In this document: positions 11,305-24,399 of the stretch, in pieces
How the letters are laid out: every line of letters begins with the position of its first letter
Numbering within the stretch: the first letter of the stretch is position 1
Source of the DNA: Molanna angustata
Lineage: Eukaryota > Arthropoda > Insecta > Trichoptera > Molannidae
Reading direction: 5' to 3'
Assembly: GCA_963576475.1 (NCBI GenBank)
Contig: OY754970.1
Location: 40,743,447-40,807,446, forward strand
DNA: 64,000 bases
The notes under the pieces: generated by a model
Database searches by the model: none
Told to the model about the DNA's origin: nothing
What the model saw: the letters and a program-made list of their open reading frames with translations, nothing else
Made by a program: the position numbers and the translations under genes

Positions 11305-12302
11305 AAAAAAATTACCAAAAACCAGCGATTTAAAAATGATTTATCGAAAACTTTGCTAAATCTCGGACTATCAAATAGACTCCATATTCATATCAAGTGT
11401 GTAAAGTACATTTACTTGGAGCTGTTTTTTTCCATATACATACATAATTTTGACAATTTTGTTTATTCAAAATAATCTCACGTTCTTGGAACTTTATTTT
11501 GTAATGAGTTATATTAATATTCGTGTTTAAATAATATGGACAGTCGGATTGGGTTCCATAAAAATAAAATACATTCTGGATATGTCAACTTTTAAAGAAG
11601 AATCTAAATTAACCCGCTAGTTTATTATATCGCAACACAAAACGAATTACCTTCTATTTAATTAGGACAAATAAGCAATAAGTTACGAAGTATTTTAGTC
11701 GATAACTATCGGAGTTCATTCATTTAATGACTGGCAAAATGTAATACTGTAAGTATTATTATGTGCATGATATGAAAATTGTTTTTAAAATTTAAATTCC
11801 AACGTTTTATTAATCCGAAAATATTTACGAAATAACATTTAAATTGTGAATCGCTCAATGGACGGACTCACACCAAAAAAAAAAATATGATATTACAAAA
11901 AAAATGGCAATCCGTTTTGAAACACGTGTTAACCGGTCATATATATTTTTCATTATATTATCTCGACTCGTAAACATTTGGGAATAAAGCTCGCGAATAT
12001 AAATATGCGTGTAATTTGAGTATTATTTTTCATTATAACACCGTTTCAGTACGAACACTGTAGAATATATCGGACGATTTCGAAATAATAATGTATTTTT
12101 TTAATGTTATTTATGTCAATTTTTTTTTTTTGAATCACGAATGAGTTGTTTCAATTGATCGGTTCAAATGTGACTGCTCCTTCCTGACAAATGATTAAAT
12201 CTGGTTTCGATTGCCGAATCATTGATCTCGTAAGAAAGAGAAATGTGGCGATGAGTATTTTGAAGCCCTAAGTATTTTAACATATGTATTAATATTAGGC
12301 CC
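11305..12302. other. No gene seen; AT-rich
   Basis: Poly-A and poly-T runs only; no recognisable element. Confidence 0.55.
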
Positions 12303-12657
12303 AAGACCAGGAATTGCGGCAGGTCCCTGGAGACCACGAAACAATGAGGAAATTCGTGCATTGGCAGGACAACCTTTAATCACCAGCAAAATCAGGTCCA
12401 GAAAATAAGCTTGGATTGGACATGTTGTCAGATAAGGGGAAGAAAGAGCCACAAAACGTTTCCTGCAAAATAACCCTGTGGGCAAGAGACCCCTGGGAAT
12501 ACCAAGGCAGAGATTGATGGACAATGGCACCCGAGATCTGAATGTGCTGAATGCTTGTGATGATTGGGAGTCTACTGTAGCTTACAGGAAGTCTTGGAAA
12601 GCTATTGTTCAGGAGGCTAAAGCTCTACCGTACGAGTTGTATGGCCATCGGAAGTAA
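12303..12657 (+). pseudogene. LINE ORF2 C-terminal fragment
   Basis: A single frame with two stops reads AWIGHVVR, GEERATKRFLQNNPVGKR, DDWESTVAYRKSWKAIVQEA and KALPYELYGHRK, then stops. It ends in AAGTAAGAAAGTAAGTAG, a short tandem tail typical of such LINE 3' ends. Confidence 0.75.
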
Positions 12658-13577
12658 GAAAGTAAGTAGTATTGAGGTTTAGATGGGTGGCAAAAACAAA
12701 AATGCTAAACACTCCACTAACCATTAAAATCTTTATTGAAAATTGGACAGCCCGGAGTTCGGAGAAATATTAGGAGGATGACATAAAAAGGGATGCGGCA
12801 CAGTTCTTATAGGGATTAGAAGTCTAACTTGAAGCGGACTAAGACTGTTGTACCATCGAAAAGAAATGCAAATTGTAATAGATGAACGAAAAGACTGTTG
12901 GAGTGGGGGTATGAAAAAATCGTTAGACTCCAGTGGATGGAAGATTGCACCAGAGGAAGAACGGGAGGAGTGGAATAGAAGAGGAGAGGCATATTTTCTG
13001 AAGTGAGAAAACACAAGTTTTTGATCAATTGTTATCAAACAACCTATTTTACACACCTTTGTCAAGAACCAATTAGAACAAAACTGTTTTATTAGACGCT
13101 GCTGTAACAACTACAATAATCTAAGTCCTCGACCTGATCTATTTCTCTACAAGCACAAACTTAATGCGACTACGAGCATCGGTTAGGGAAGTTATCCTAT
13201 TTCATCTTTCCAGTTCATTTCCCAGTTTCCTAACTATATCCTCTCATCTTACCACATTCCTTGAACCCATTCACCTGATCAATGTACTGTTCATGGAATA
13301 ACTTGTACTGTTCACGGAATATTTGTAAATGGTGCAAATGTGTTATGATGTATTTTTAAAAAGCTGCTATGTTTCCAAATAATAGATGTATAAAATTATT
13401 TGAAATTTTTATGTTTATTTGTTGCTAAAATCAGCAACAACCGTATCAGGCGAACATAAAGAACGAAGAGGTAAGATATAACATTAAACGTAAATTGCGT
13501 AAAGCCGCTGACGATGCAGAGGACTAAGAAATGTGTTTATTTGAATTAATTAATGCGAGATACGTTGTCTGCTTTGA

Positions 13578-13873
13578 CGGCGAGTCACTCAAGGAGCTGT
13601 GGAAAGAACCATGCTGGGTCTGTCACTAAGGGACAATAAGAAATGAAGCGGTGAGAGAAAGATCAAAAGTAACTGATACAATACTGCCACCGTATAGCAG
13701 TTTTGAAATGAAAATGGGCGGGACACGTAGCCAGAAGCTTAGATGATAAGTGAACAAAGTGTGTGCTGACTTGTAGACCTAGAGTTGTGGGGCGACCACA
13801 GCTGAGATGAAGGGATGATAATAAACAACGCTATGCTGGCACGTCCTGGATGCAAAATGCACAGGACAGGATG
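13578..13873 (+). pseudogene. LINE ORF2 C-terminal fragment, strongly decayed
   Basis: RRVTQGAVERTMLGLSLRDN, then NEAVRERSKVTDTI, KWAGHVA, VGRPQLR and GTSWMQNAQDR appear across shifted frames. It belongs to the same LINE group as the fragment at 14.7 kb. Confidence 0.7.
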
Positions 13874-14665
13874 ACGTGAAGGAGGTATTCGTTCAAGAGT
13901 GAACGATAAGAGACTGAAGAAGACGTTGCTTAATAAATTCGATTCAAATATCAGGAGCACAAAAAATAATGTGAAATATAACAGAACAACTTGCTGTTTA
14001 TGAAATTCTTCATTTTAGCAAAAAAATCATCTACCAAGTAAACGTACCGGGCAGAAGGTCATGGATATCAATGAAATCCGTCATTTTTAGTAAATATTGT
14101 TTTTTGTTTCATGGTAAGATTTGCAAACAAATTAACGTTTATTTTTTATGTAAAAACAACACTTTAAAAAACGGAATAATTACCGAGGCGATTCGGTTAG
14201 TAAATACTCAATTCCTTTGATATTTCAAAAGTGTTATTGACGCAGTTTTTATGCTATATCATATATTACGGGGAGTTGATTCACATTAATATGAGTAAGG
14301 ATTTTTTTTCAGTTTTTCTCGCGCGTTAAATAAAAAGGATTTTGCCGGTTGGTCGAATTTTCAAAACGGCATGCTAACATCCACAATTTTTCCTTACGTT
14401 GGTTGGTTGGATCTGTGCTTGCTATGTATGTATGTACGTATGTAGGTACCTAGCAGTTTTCTCCTCCCGCGAGATAAATCAAAAAGAACGCACCCCCCAC
14501 TAATTTACGACTCGTGAGAAATAAAATGGGTAATGTGCGATTTGCGGCCGTGCGCCCTCAACCCAAGGATATATATATCAGGGCCGGACTTAGTCTTAGG
14601 CGCCCGCCACACTCAATTGAAAAGGCGCCCCCTTAATTTGATTTTTTATTATATTACAATCGTCT

Positions 14666-14954
14666 TAAAAAGAAAGTTTTCGACGCTTGCGTTCTCCCGG
14701 TACTGAAGTATGGCTGTGAAACTCTTGTGTTTACAAGTAGAATGCTGCATAGTCTCGCAGTAACACAGAGAGCCATGGAAAGGAGAATGCTGGGTATTTC
14801 GTTAATAAACAGAAAAACTAACTTGTGGATAAGAGAGAAAACTAAAGTAACCGATGTTGTCCAAAAGGTTGCAAACCAAAAGTGGAACTGGGCAGGGCAT
14901 ATCGCCCGAACCACGGTCTCCAGATGGAACATCAAGTGCTGGAAAGAGGGCTGA
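14666..14954 (+). pseudogene. LINE ORF2 C-terminal fragment
   Basis: An open frame encodes FDACVLPVLKYGCETLVF, VTQRAMERRMLGISL and KVTDVVQKVANQKWNWAGH to SRWNIKCWKEG. These are canonical motifs of insect endonuclease/RT C-termini (PVL.YG.ET, QRAMER.MLG, KW.WAGH). Truncated at both ends. The GGGCCGGACTTAG...GGCGCCC sequence at 14581 just upstream resembles DNA-transposon ends, but no partner was found. Confidence 0.85.
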
Positions 14955-15204
14955 CGAAGAAAGTAGAAGATTATATTACATATATTAAAAAAACGCAACA
15001 AAAAAATAAAGAAAAATATACACAATTAAAAAAATATTGCCCTAGTCTAGAGTGCAAGCACTTGTATGTGAAGGAGACATTTTAAAACAAAATATTATAT
15101 TATATTAATAAAGAATAATTGCTATACTAAATGAAGTGTATATAATTTAAAAATAAGTCAAAGTTAACAAGTCTTTTATATTTGTCTTTTGAATTCATTA
15201 TATT

Positions 15205-15365
15205 CAGTTGCGAAGAGGAGCAGGATGACGCCAAACTACTAATATGCCCACGAATGAAGACGACATGCAGAACAAGTGACCTAAAAACAATGAACGACAA
15301 GGCGACGATATCCATGGACGCCTACTGGAGTGGCAAGGTCTAAGGTCCGGACTCGTAAAGTAAGT
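15205..15365 (+). pseudogene. Possible retroelement coding tail
   Basis: A frame starting EEQDDAKLLICPRMKTTCRT reads through DLKTMNDKATISMDAYWSGKV to a stop near 15344 and is followed by GTAAAGTAAGTAAG, a tandem tail like the one at 12657. The protein is not recognised; the tail suggests a LINE 3' end. Confidence 0.4.
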
Positions 15366-15369
15366 AAGT

Positions 15370-16742
15370 TGCCAGTATCAAAATTGTTTCAAGTCGGTTA
15401 AATCACATCACCCCATTGTACGTGTAGTAGTGCTGTAGTAATAAATTCATGTTTCAATTATATTATTTATGTGACTTAGGCGGTCTTTATTTAATATAAC
15501 TCTATTTTTTTGAAGGTATGAATACAACGTAATTGATAATTCTACGGTTTTTTATTCCTGATTTCCTATTACAGGACAATGGTTTCCCCTAATGCAGCTC
15601 TTTTGAAGGTCCATACATGGAAAAACAATTGACCAAAGTTAATAGAATTAGATACAATTTATTTACCTGCTTATGTATTTTTGTGTTAGACCATGAATTA
15701 TATACATTTCGCCAAATAACTTAAGCTCCTTCAATAACTACACAGCGCAAATTTTGTTTTTTTTGTTTGGTTGGTATATATGTAAACCGGCCCTCTTCAC
15801 GGCGAACATTTTAAAATTATATCAGAATCTAAAGTATTCAGTTGCTTTAAATAGCGAAATTTATACTGATTTTTTTATATTCAGGTTGAAATATTGTTGA
15901 ATTTCATAGTTATAAAGGTGAAAATAAATCAGAAATATTACTCCACCATTTTGTATTCCCTTTATAGGGAGATGGTTTTTTATTATAAGCTTGTTGAGAT
16001 TAATTATTTTAAAGCTATTTTTATCAGAAGATTATTTGCATGTTCAAAAGTATTGTCAAAATACATCTCACTTTATCAGATAAACTACAGACAATAAATA
16101 CCGGAGCTACTGCTAAATTATATAATGAAAGATAGTACTCTCTCTCTCTGACAAGTATTTATTTCAATTAATGTTTTACATTTTAGACGTTAAATAATTT
16201 GTATATTTAATTAAGACAGAATAAGAATTTCGAGGGGGAGAATTCGCGATACGTCAAGTCACGGCATTGGAAATAATCCCGAATGGTAAACACAGGTGGG
16301 GACAACTATTTATTTTATCATATTAAGTATTCATTATTAGTAAACATGGTGTTTTCCATAATTCCAAGTTGAAAAGAGCGAAACGATTTTCATAATAAGA
16401 GGAATAAAATCGTAGAATATAATATTTTCCTTATACTTAACCCCCCGGTTTTTTTTTGTGCCTAGTGCAACTCCACTATTAAAACTTGTGATGAATCTGG
16501 CTCTGTATAACACACAGAATGGACCATAGTACACTCTCTCTTTCATTCGGGCACATACTCTTTTGCAACGCTTTTGTTAAACTTTAACGCAATCACACCG
16601 CTTTTGTTCACAATTATACGAGAGAACATTGTATTATTATTGTCCCGCACATTTTATTTCATGGTCACATAAAATTAAATAATTTTGTAAAATATTTTTG
16701 ATATTTTTTTTAAATAAATTACTTTGTATTTAATGAAAAATT
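15370..16742. other. No gene seen; AT-rich
   Basis: Small CT microsatellite at 16138-16149. No recognisable genes or repeats. Confidence 0.55.
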
Positions 16743-16780
16743 GCGACCGGTTTCGGAACTAACCGTTCCCTCATCAGGCT
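16743..16780 (+). repeat. GACCGGTTTCG...TCATCAGG repeat core
   Basis: GCGACCGGTTTCGGAACTAA followed by CGTTCCCTCATCAGG. A short conserved core found in many insect repeats. Related cores occur at 27673-27684 (inverse), 43007-43021, 44211-44223 and 54591-54602. About 150 bp downstream, GACTTCCGACAGGGAAAAATCC is shared with 46.86 and 47.40 kb. Confidence 0.55.
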
Positions 16781-16999
16781 AAATTTTAACCAAACCAAAA
16801 TGTGCCGACGTGCTTACAAGAAATGAGTAACTAATCGCCTGAAAAGAAGACATTATTACTATTGCCGTCTATGAAGTAAAGAAAGAAACTCTTTTGTAAC
16901 GCCATCTATTGAGTTAACATCATTGACTTCCGACAGGGAAAAATCCAATGCTTGTGTATAATTTTTAAAATATTCGAAAAAAAAAAAATGTTTTCCTTC

Positions 17000-19684
17000 A
17001 ATTAATTTCAAAAGTAAGTAAATACCTAAAGGAGGACTTAGATGTGAATTAAATATGTCATGTTGGTTTACCTATTTGCATTACGGGGTGCCTTTTTATA
17101 TTAAAATATAACCATCCACCCCTATCTGGGAGACAAGACCAACCTCGAGTCAAGTGAGTAACGCGTCTTATGCAAGCACATTAGTTGGGGATGAAATTAC
17201 ATCAAAAGTGGTTTCACGTACATAATATAATATTGTTTTGCTTCTTTTTCTATTTTCAACCTGTTCTACCAAAGAATATTACATTATGATGAATAAGGTA
17301 AATCGCTAATGCAGTTGGAGTCTCATATTTTCATCGTAAAAGCCGAGACTTGTAATATTTGAATTTGTTTTAATACGAGACAAAAATTTGCGTGATTTCC
17401 AGTCAAACTTTACAAAAAAAATACCTCAGATAAAAATATTTATACGTTTGGAGATCAATTGGAATTAAAAACTCTCACTAGTCATACATATTAGGACAAT
17501 GTTAGGCGTTATTGAATTTGTTTTGATAAACTTGAAATTCATGAGAAGTATCATTGTTTAAATATAATTGTTGTGCATATAAGTATACAGAAGCTGATTC
17601 ATACGATTCTATCCCGGCTTCCGTTACATTCTTGCATCGTCTTCTAAATGCTCGCCAACTCTTCTTAGTTAGGTATTATGTTTTCTCCTTTATTAACGTC
17701 ATTCACACACTCATTTCTTGATACTCATATGACGACTCCTGATATCAGTTTATCTATTTCATGATTTTCATTCAGTTTTTTTTTATCACACCATATTTTA
17801 TAACGACAACAAGTTGCCCAACTAAATAATCCTGTTGTAGGGGTTTACAGTTTTTACAGTGACAATATAATTATCAACTGGGGTGATAGTTCTCGCTCTA
17901 CATTAGTCACTGTATTTTTATTTGTCGTTCATCGCTCTTTTTTTCAGTGTACCGAACCCATCTATAGATTCATTGTCATTGACTTTTTAAAATGTCAAAA
18001 TTCATTTTTCATAGTGTTTTTAGAAATTGTAAATAAATGTTTAGAAGAAAATAATAATTAAATATTTTACTAAAAAGTTCCGTTTTCGTTATATATGAAC
18101 CATTCTGAAACTCATCTATTCATTTGGTGAGGCTTTTGGATATGGCATGTTCCTTTCCGAAAGCTGAGTCAGGAAAAAATAAAACACGAAAATGGGTTTT
18201 AAGGGAAATTTTCATTACAACGTACGTTCAAATAATAATAATAATAATAATTAAATTTCCCATTTACTCAGAAATGTCCAAATCAAAAAAATCCCAAGCA
18301 GAGATAGATGTAAGCAGTGATGAATAATGTGAGGTTAACAAAAACTAAGAACCTCGACAAAAAACATAAATCTTGTATGGAAGAGCATTGTCAAACCCAT
18401 GTCTTACATCCAACCCCCACCAAACCCTCGCCGCCCTATTTGCTTCAAGTCAGCATCTAAGTACATAATATAGACTATTGAAAACCCCTTTACATGATTC
18501 TCACATATGTAAAGAAAATAAATCTAACAAAATAATGCGGAAGATGAAAATGGTCTCGATATAATATGTGCTATAAAACATAATACAAAAAAAAAACATT
18601 TGATGCCTAATAATCCTTTTTTACTATGACATTTTATGTTTTTATTCACTTGTGACTAACATACAAAAATACCTTTAAAACTTTTTAACATATAAAATGA
18701 CAACACATTGGTTTTAATACTGTGTAGTCTATTTTAAAGTATTCTTTTGTATTTATATGTTTACATAGTAAAGAATATGTGAGAAGATTTGTGTGTAAAG
18801 AATATGTGGTATGTGTGAAGTCTCATACATACGTATGGAACTTCTCATATCGAGTATTCTGTTTCCAATAAAAGTCTTGATGGATTATCTGATAAGTTCT
18901 GATTCGATGCACATTGGCATGTTTTATGAAAAATTCTAGAAAGTCAATAAACTGTATGTAAAAAATGTTTGTTTTTGAATAGATGTATAAAATTATGATA
19001 TTTTTTTGGCCCGAAATTAGCTGTGTCAAATTTAAATATACGTTCGAAACGTTTTTACTATATGAGTTATATTTTATTTCTATCATAATTTTCAACTCCC
19101 ACAAAAAAGTAAAAAAAAAACGTTTTTACCAGTATATAGTAATGGTCTAGTTATTAATATCTGATTGAAATCGAGAATTTTAGCCTCTATATATTTTGAT
19201 AAGGATGCTATTTTAAATTTATCATTATACGTACCATTGTTTCATGATTATAATGTATATGAATTCGTACTGGACCATTATTGTTTGAACTCTTTTTAGA
19301 GGCCATTTTGAACCTCTAAAATACCCATCGCTCGGTAATCACATCGAAACACCACTTGTATATCGTTTGCGGGATTTTTTTTATTCTTATTTTTCATTGT
19401 CATAGTTATCAATATTTACTGCCCATTCAAATTGGTATTTATGTAAATTCCTCTAGTAACAAAAAATAAAGCGGTTTCAAACCCCGATATATCAATGTCG
19501 TATTTAACTTGAAAATCGGTTTTGTGAACTGTACGTATGTGTGTGTAGGAATGTATGTGGGGGCGGGGGGATGAAATAATATTCGCAATATATAAGGGTA
19601 GTAGAACGTGTATTATTAGTGATGTGCGATTTTCAGCTTTAATTATTATCTAGGTATTGGTCTCTTAGTACCACGCAGAACTTA
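17000..19684. other. No confirmed gene; one possible 5' exon on the plus strand
   Basis: At 18274 an ATG starts MSKSKKSQAEID, followed by GTAAGC, which could be a splice donor. Without the next exon this is only a suggestion. The rest is AT-rich. Confidence 0.35.
18228..18251 (+). repeat. AAT microsatellite
   Basis: Seven AAT units followed by AATT. Confidence 0.8.
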
Positions 19685-20231
19685 CAAGTTGTCTCAAAAG
19701 AATGTTTATATTTGTATTCAGAGCGTTATGTGGAGATGTTAGACGACTTCTTAGTGCCTGAACTGCAAAATTTTCCTGGCTATTACCAAAGAACATGGTT
19801 CCAGCAGGACGGAGCAACGTCACACAAGTCCAATACATCTCTGCAACGAGTTCGTGAAATTTTCCCAGGCAAATTGATCTCCAGGAGAGGTGACATAAAT
19901 TGGCCTCCGCGCAGTCCTGAATTTTTTCCCATGGGGTTATCTTAAATGTAAAGTTTATGCCAATAAACCGACTTCCCTGGCGCATTTTAAAGAAAATATC
20001 CACCACGAAATGGTAGCCATCACTGATTCCATCTGCCGAGCCGTCATAAGTAATATTACTGTTCGATTAAATGAGTGCTGCGAACGCGAGGGTCTACATT
20101 TGGACGATATAATTTTTAAGAAATAAATTCCCAGATTGTGTACTTTAATAATTAATAAACATGTTTTCGATAAACGATTTACTTTTTTTCAAACGATCCA
20201 CTAAATATAAACTATATTTTGAGACACCCTG
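19685..20231 (+). mobile_element. Mariner-like element, internal deletion derivative
   Basis: The left end CAAGTTGTCTCAAAAGAAT and the inverse of the right end, CAGGGTGTCTCAAAATATA, align as ~27-bp terminal inverted repeats, and a TA precedes the left end. Only the C-terminal part of the transposase remains between them. Spacing of the left repeat directly against coding sequence indicates that the N-terminal half was deleted. Confidence 0.8.
19712..20124 (+). pseudogene. Mariner-family transposase, C-terminal remnant with frameshift
   Basis: The frame reads SERYVEMLDDFLVPEL, TWFQQDGATSH (second catalytic Asp), VREIFPGKLISRRGD and INWPPRSPE, then shifts frame and continues as FFPWGYLKCKVYANKPTSLA to LHLDDIIFKK and a stop at 20122-20124. 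The usual DLxPxD segment after PPRSP, which holds the third catalytic residue, is missing at the frameshift. The N-terminal half is also gone. It is a dead Tc1/mariner superfamily gene. Confidence 0.88.
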
Positions 20232-21040
20232 CATTAAAAAAATCAGTTGGCTTATATCCATCGAAATAGGCGAATCTATCAATGCATTCAGTTTTTTTCT
20301 AGTTTATTTCGGCTTGTTAAATTTATTTTTTAACTATGGTTTAGTTATCGATTCTAGTAGTAAATGTCTATCGGATGTCCTAAAAAATATGTATCTAGTT
20401 GGATGAGACAATATTAAAATAATACAGCGTAGAATAATGGGAAAAAGTATTTAATAATATATATTATTTTTTTAATGTACCTACATGAATTATGTATAAT
20501 TGATACCAAAACTAAAATAAATTATGTGTAAGGTTTATTTCAATTTTTTTTTCTATTGAATTTCAAGTTTTTTTTTTTTTTTCAAATTTTTGTTTGGTCT
20601 CTGTATCTTTATTATTTGAGATTATTTTATTGAAATAATTATATGTGAAATTTATAAAATTATGTGAAAGAGAGAATCTGTTCTGCCAAAAAACTGCTTT
20701 GCAGTTTGGCGGGAAAAGAACAATGTATTACTTTTTATTAAAAAATAAATATCTTAAAAAAAAAATATATTAATGTATTTGTCGTCAAATTTAATTCACT
20801 TATTACTGAAAACTATTTTAGTTCAAATATTCAAAAAAATACTAAAGTACTACACATTAACTTAATTGATCATATTTTTTTCAAATCCTTGTTTTTATAA
20901 GTTTTTTACACTTTCACACTCTTTGTTATCTTACATTTTAAATATAGGTAAAATAACTTTTTCACCAAAAAAATGTTAGTCGATATAATATTATCCTTAT
21001 AAAAAAACATAAACATACCTATAAGTGTTTTATGCTGTGA

Positions 21041-21318
21041 AGCACCACTTAAGAATAGTGCTTCCATTTTCCTATTATTATCGTTTTCAGGTATTTCATT
21101 AGAGCAGGGTAATCGAAAATACAAAATGCTAAATATTATCATATACTTATATTTTAGCAATGAGGTTCACTACTCATTCTAAATGTTACATTTTTGGGTG
21201 AGAAGAGACTGGTGCGTGGGGATACACTCTGGTTTCGTGCTTCCTTTTATAATGGTATGCATACCCGCACACCTGTGCCTGGTTACCCTATACTGTGGGA
21301 TATTCCGTGATGGAATAT
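21041..21318 (+). repeat. Dispersed ~270-bp repeat, copy 1
   Basis: AAGAATAGTGCTTCCATTTTC to GGTTACCCTATACTGTGGG and CCGTGATGG. Homologous to 41793-42105 (-) and 48901-49125 (+). The end resembles LINE 3' tails that finish CCGTGATGGTATG plus a tetranucleotide repeat. Confidence 0.65.
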
Positions 21319-22496
21319 ATTCCAACATTTTCTAAACGGAGGGGCCCGAACAAACAACTTTACATATTCCTGACAAATGTTTATTCCTTTCCTTGTAGGA
21401 AAAGGTATTTTCGTGTATTGATTTCAAATAATATAAGGTTTTTATTGACCGCGACTCATGCTAATCTGGTATTGGTTTAACGCCTTGCTCATCACTATAA
21501 ACTTAGTATGCTGTGAGTATATAATAATATGTATAGCTACCAGCGGTCAGCAATCTAGGATGTGACCACCGAAAAACGGTCGCCTTCATTGAATTAACAA
21601 AGTATAATGCTTATTTATTGCTTCGTAGACAAGGCATGCTAACCTCGCAATATTAAATTCTAAAATTATATTGAAAACTGTTTACATATACGTAGAGACT
21701 TAGACACCGTGGATAACAGCTAGCGACTGCCCGGCTTACGGCATAGTCTAAAGTCTGATTTTTCTGTTTGGGGATACCACAGCAATTAACAAAGATCAAA
21801 GAAAATATTAACTCTGAGTACTGGTGGCTTTCGGAGGTAACTTTTAACACATCAAGTGTGATATTTACTACCGAAAACTATTAGAAATGACGTCTTCCAT
21901 TTACAGATTCTTTACTTTGGTTGGTGGAAATCCCGCAAATGATACCAGTTACGTTTATTTTTTTGTCCTTACCGTTTGTGCTATAGATGTTGCGTTCACA
22001 GGCGTGGTTAACATTACTGTCGATCATAATATATTCTGTCAACTTCAAACTATACTCTATTGTATATCAATTTACTATATTTGATCAAACACCAAAAGGA
22101 TAGCTATCCATGAAGTTGAAACTTTCATTCTTAATGAAAAAGATTAACACGAAGACTCGTTGTTTTTTTAATTTTTTTTAATTCCCTTTTCTTCAAACAG
22201 ATTTTGAAAAAAATATATAGCTTATTTAGCCGGTCATATAAAAAAATTCGTTGATAAACCGTTAGTAAGACAACGAGAGTAGCATTGGAAAAAAAATACT
22301 AACACTTAAACAATACCATAGTCTGAGAGATAGAAACGTTTTTGATGAATCATTTTTAATTGGCTGATTTATTGATATTTTCTTCAATATAATTGTATGT
22401 TATTTGTACCTATAAACTCCGTACGTTTGTGAAAAATATGGTTACTTAAATATGTAAAAAAAAAGTTTTTTGTTTTTGACAAATCTCCACGAGTGT

Positions 22497-22660
22497 GTGT
22501 AATCAGATGGATGATATAAGAGCCCAAAAAGACTCCCAAAAATATAGGTACAAATTATACTACAATCTGCGATTTTCACCTATAGAAATGAGATGCGCAC
22601 TGGTGAACACAATCACTCCCAGGTGCCAGAATTACCCATTTCATAGCTATATTCATATCT
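22497..22660 (+). repeat. Single arm of the 10.6-kb inverted-repeat family
   Basis: GATATAAGAGCCCAAAAAGA through CAATCTGCGATTTTCACC, GATGCGCACTGGTGAACAC and CCAGGTGCCAGAATTACCC matches the inverse of 10605-10745 and, in part, 11209-11300. Confidence 0.65.
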
Positions 22661-23557
22661 ATATTTTATTAAAAAAATTCTTTTAGACCATCGAATCTTG
22701 ATAAACGAATTCTTGATAAAACTCCCTAGCGAATAAATGCTTAATTTGTTTATAAATAACTCAACAAATACACTAAAGAACCAATTCTTGATTGTGTCAA
22801 TTAAATAGTTATTCAGTAATAAACGTACCTAATTTCAGGTTAGTTTTTTTTCATATTAACAAAGATAAACATGAGTACCTACAAAAAAATCTTAGGAGCA
22901 CACAATGTATGCAAGACTAACCAGAGATTTTTTTTTTGCTTTGTAGATGAATTTATTCACCGATGTATTGACGCGTCGAATTTACCAAATCTCGACTTAA
23001 AATTATTTATTACAATTCCTGCGATTTTTGTAGCAAATTGAATATTTTACTTACCACAAAATTAATCACTTTTACCACAAAAAATAGCAGAAAACGAAAA
23101 GCAGCATAAATTAATATAAACAGTATTATTCGCTTTCCGAGAAAAGTTTTCTGTAAATTTCGACGAAAATTCGATGGTTTTCTTAGCCAAATAAATTAAT
23201 GAGATTTGAAAACAAAATCAAGAATCGAAAGATAAGTATAATTGAACAATATCAAATTGTCCATGATATTATTTACCTGTTTGAATTTTATATTTTTCTT
23301 TTTTTTAATCAACGTAATTCTTTTCTAAACAGAATTTATTTTTCAATTTTCAGTTTTGTTCAAGAAAGACGGCACTAAGAGGCGAATTGTTTTTATTTTA
23401 TTTTTGTAAAATTATGTTATCGTTGTAAATCAAGAATGTGTAAAAATAAATTAATATTATAATGGAGTTAGACAAGGTTGCAAGTTATCATCACAAATAA
23501 AAACACATGACATTTTTTTTGATAGAGGATAAAGTTACTTTTTCTTTAAGAGGACAT

Positions 23558-24026
23558 ATAACGCTAAACTTAGTGACTGAAAACATGATATATTAAAACC
23601 GCCGAATGCACTATGAAGTTACGCGTTAGTAAGGGTAAATACCACGTGCGTTAAAAAAGGTTTATACGTGATTTAAACTATCGGAAACCCCAAATTTGTT
23701 GATTTTTTGCATTTTAAGAACAAACCTTAGTTGAAATGAAAAAACTTTATCGGTCATTCACTTTGATTTTATGCACTCTTTAAGCGTATAAAAGATTTAT
23801 TACTCTACGACACATGGTTATGGAGTAATTTAAAAAAAATCTGTAAAAGGGGATTTTTTTATTAATTTATTTATGGGAATTTAGGCTGAATTTTAAAATT
23901 GTGTGACGAACATTCACTAGAGAAATGTTGAAAAGACTTATACAATTTTTTCTAGAAACGCACTGTTTAACATATTTGAGGAATATGATTTGAAATTGAT
24001 GTGTTTATGTTTATATGGCCCCTTAA
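23558..24026 (+). repeat. Unclassified ~467-bp non-coding repeat, copy 1
   Basis: The segment ATAACGCTAAACTTAGTGAC to TTTATATGGCCCCTTAA is collinear with 38247-38712. Well-kept stretches include AAAACATGATATATTAAAA, GGTCATTCACTTTGATTTTA and GTGACGAACATTCACTAGAG. No open frame, terminal repeats or tail were seen. Confidence 0.8.
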
Positions 24027-24204
24027 CAGGAAAAAAAATTGTTTTGACTTAAAATTAATAATATTTCCTATTGAACAAGTGTATTTGCAAAAATCATCGA
24101 TGATTTATGATATCAATTAATTCATTTGGGAGATAAATAGTTGCTGACCACTGTCAAGAGACGTTAAGTAGTAAACTTTAGCCACATATTCCTTGGTGAT
24201 AGAT

Positions 24205-24391
24205 ATGCTTCTACAAGTTAAAATTGGAGGAAAAGATGAAGGGAAGACGGAGTATGGGGCGTTAAAGAAAATCAGTGGTTCGGGACTCCGGATGTAGCGT
24301 CACTTAATTAATATGTTGGCGTGGGATCGGGATGAGCCTGGTGTGATGGTTGCCAACCTCTGTTAGCGGCAAAAGAAAAAGAAGAAGATAA
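24205..24391 (+). pseudogene. LINE ORF2 C-terminal end
   Basis: The frame MLLQVKIGGKDEGKTEYGAL ... NMLAWDRDEPGVMVANLC with one stop matches the LLQ..I.GK..GKR...GR...SW...R.W.G ... A.DR...(V)M(V/I)AN(L/V) ending of another insect LINE group. Confidence 0.7.
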
Positions 24392-24399
24392 ATGAAATA

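Noticed and set aside
12733..13110. 125-codon minus-strand frame
   Set aside because: Adjacent to decayed LINE sequence, with no recognisable motif; opposite-strand fragments are equally open.
20161..20406. 81-codon open frame as a gene
   Set aside because: It overlaps the mariner right terminal repeat and is low-complexity and hydrophobic, with no family resemblance.
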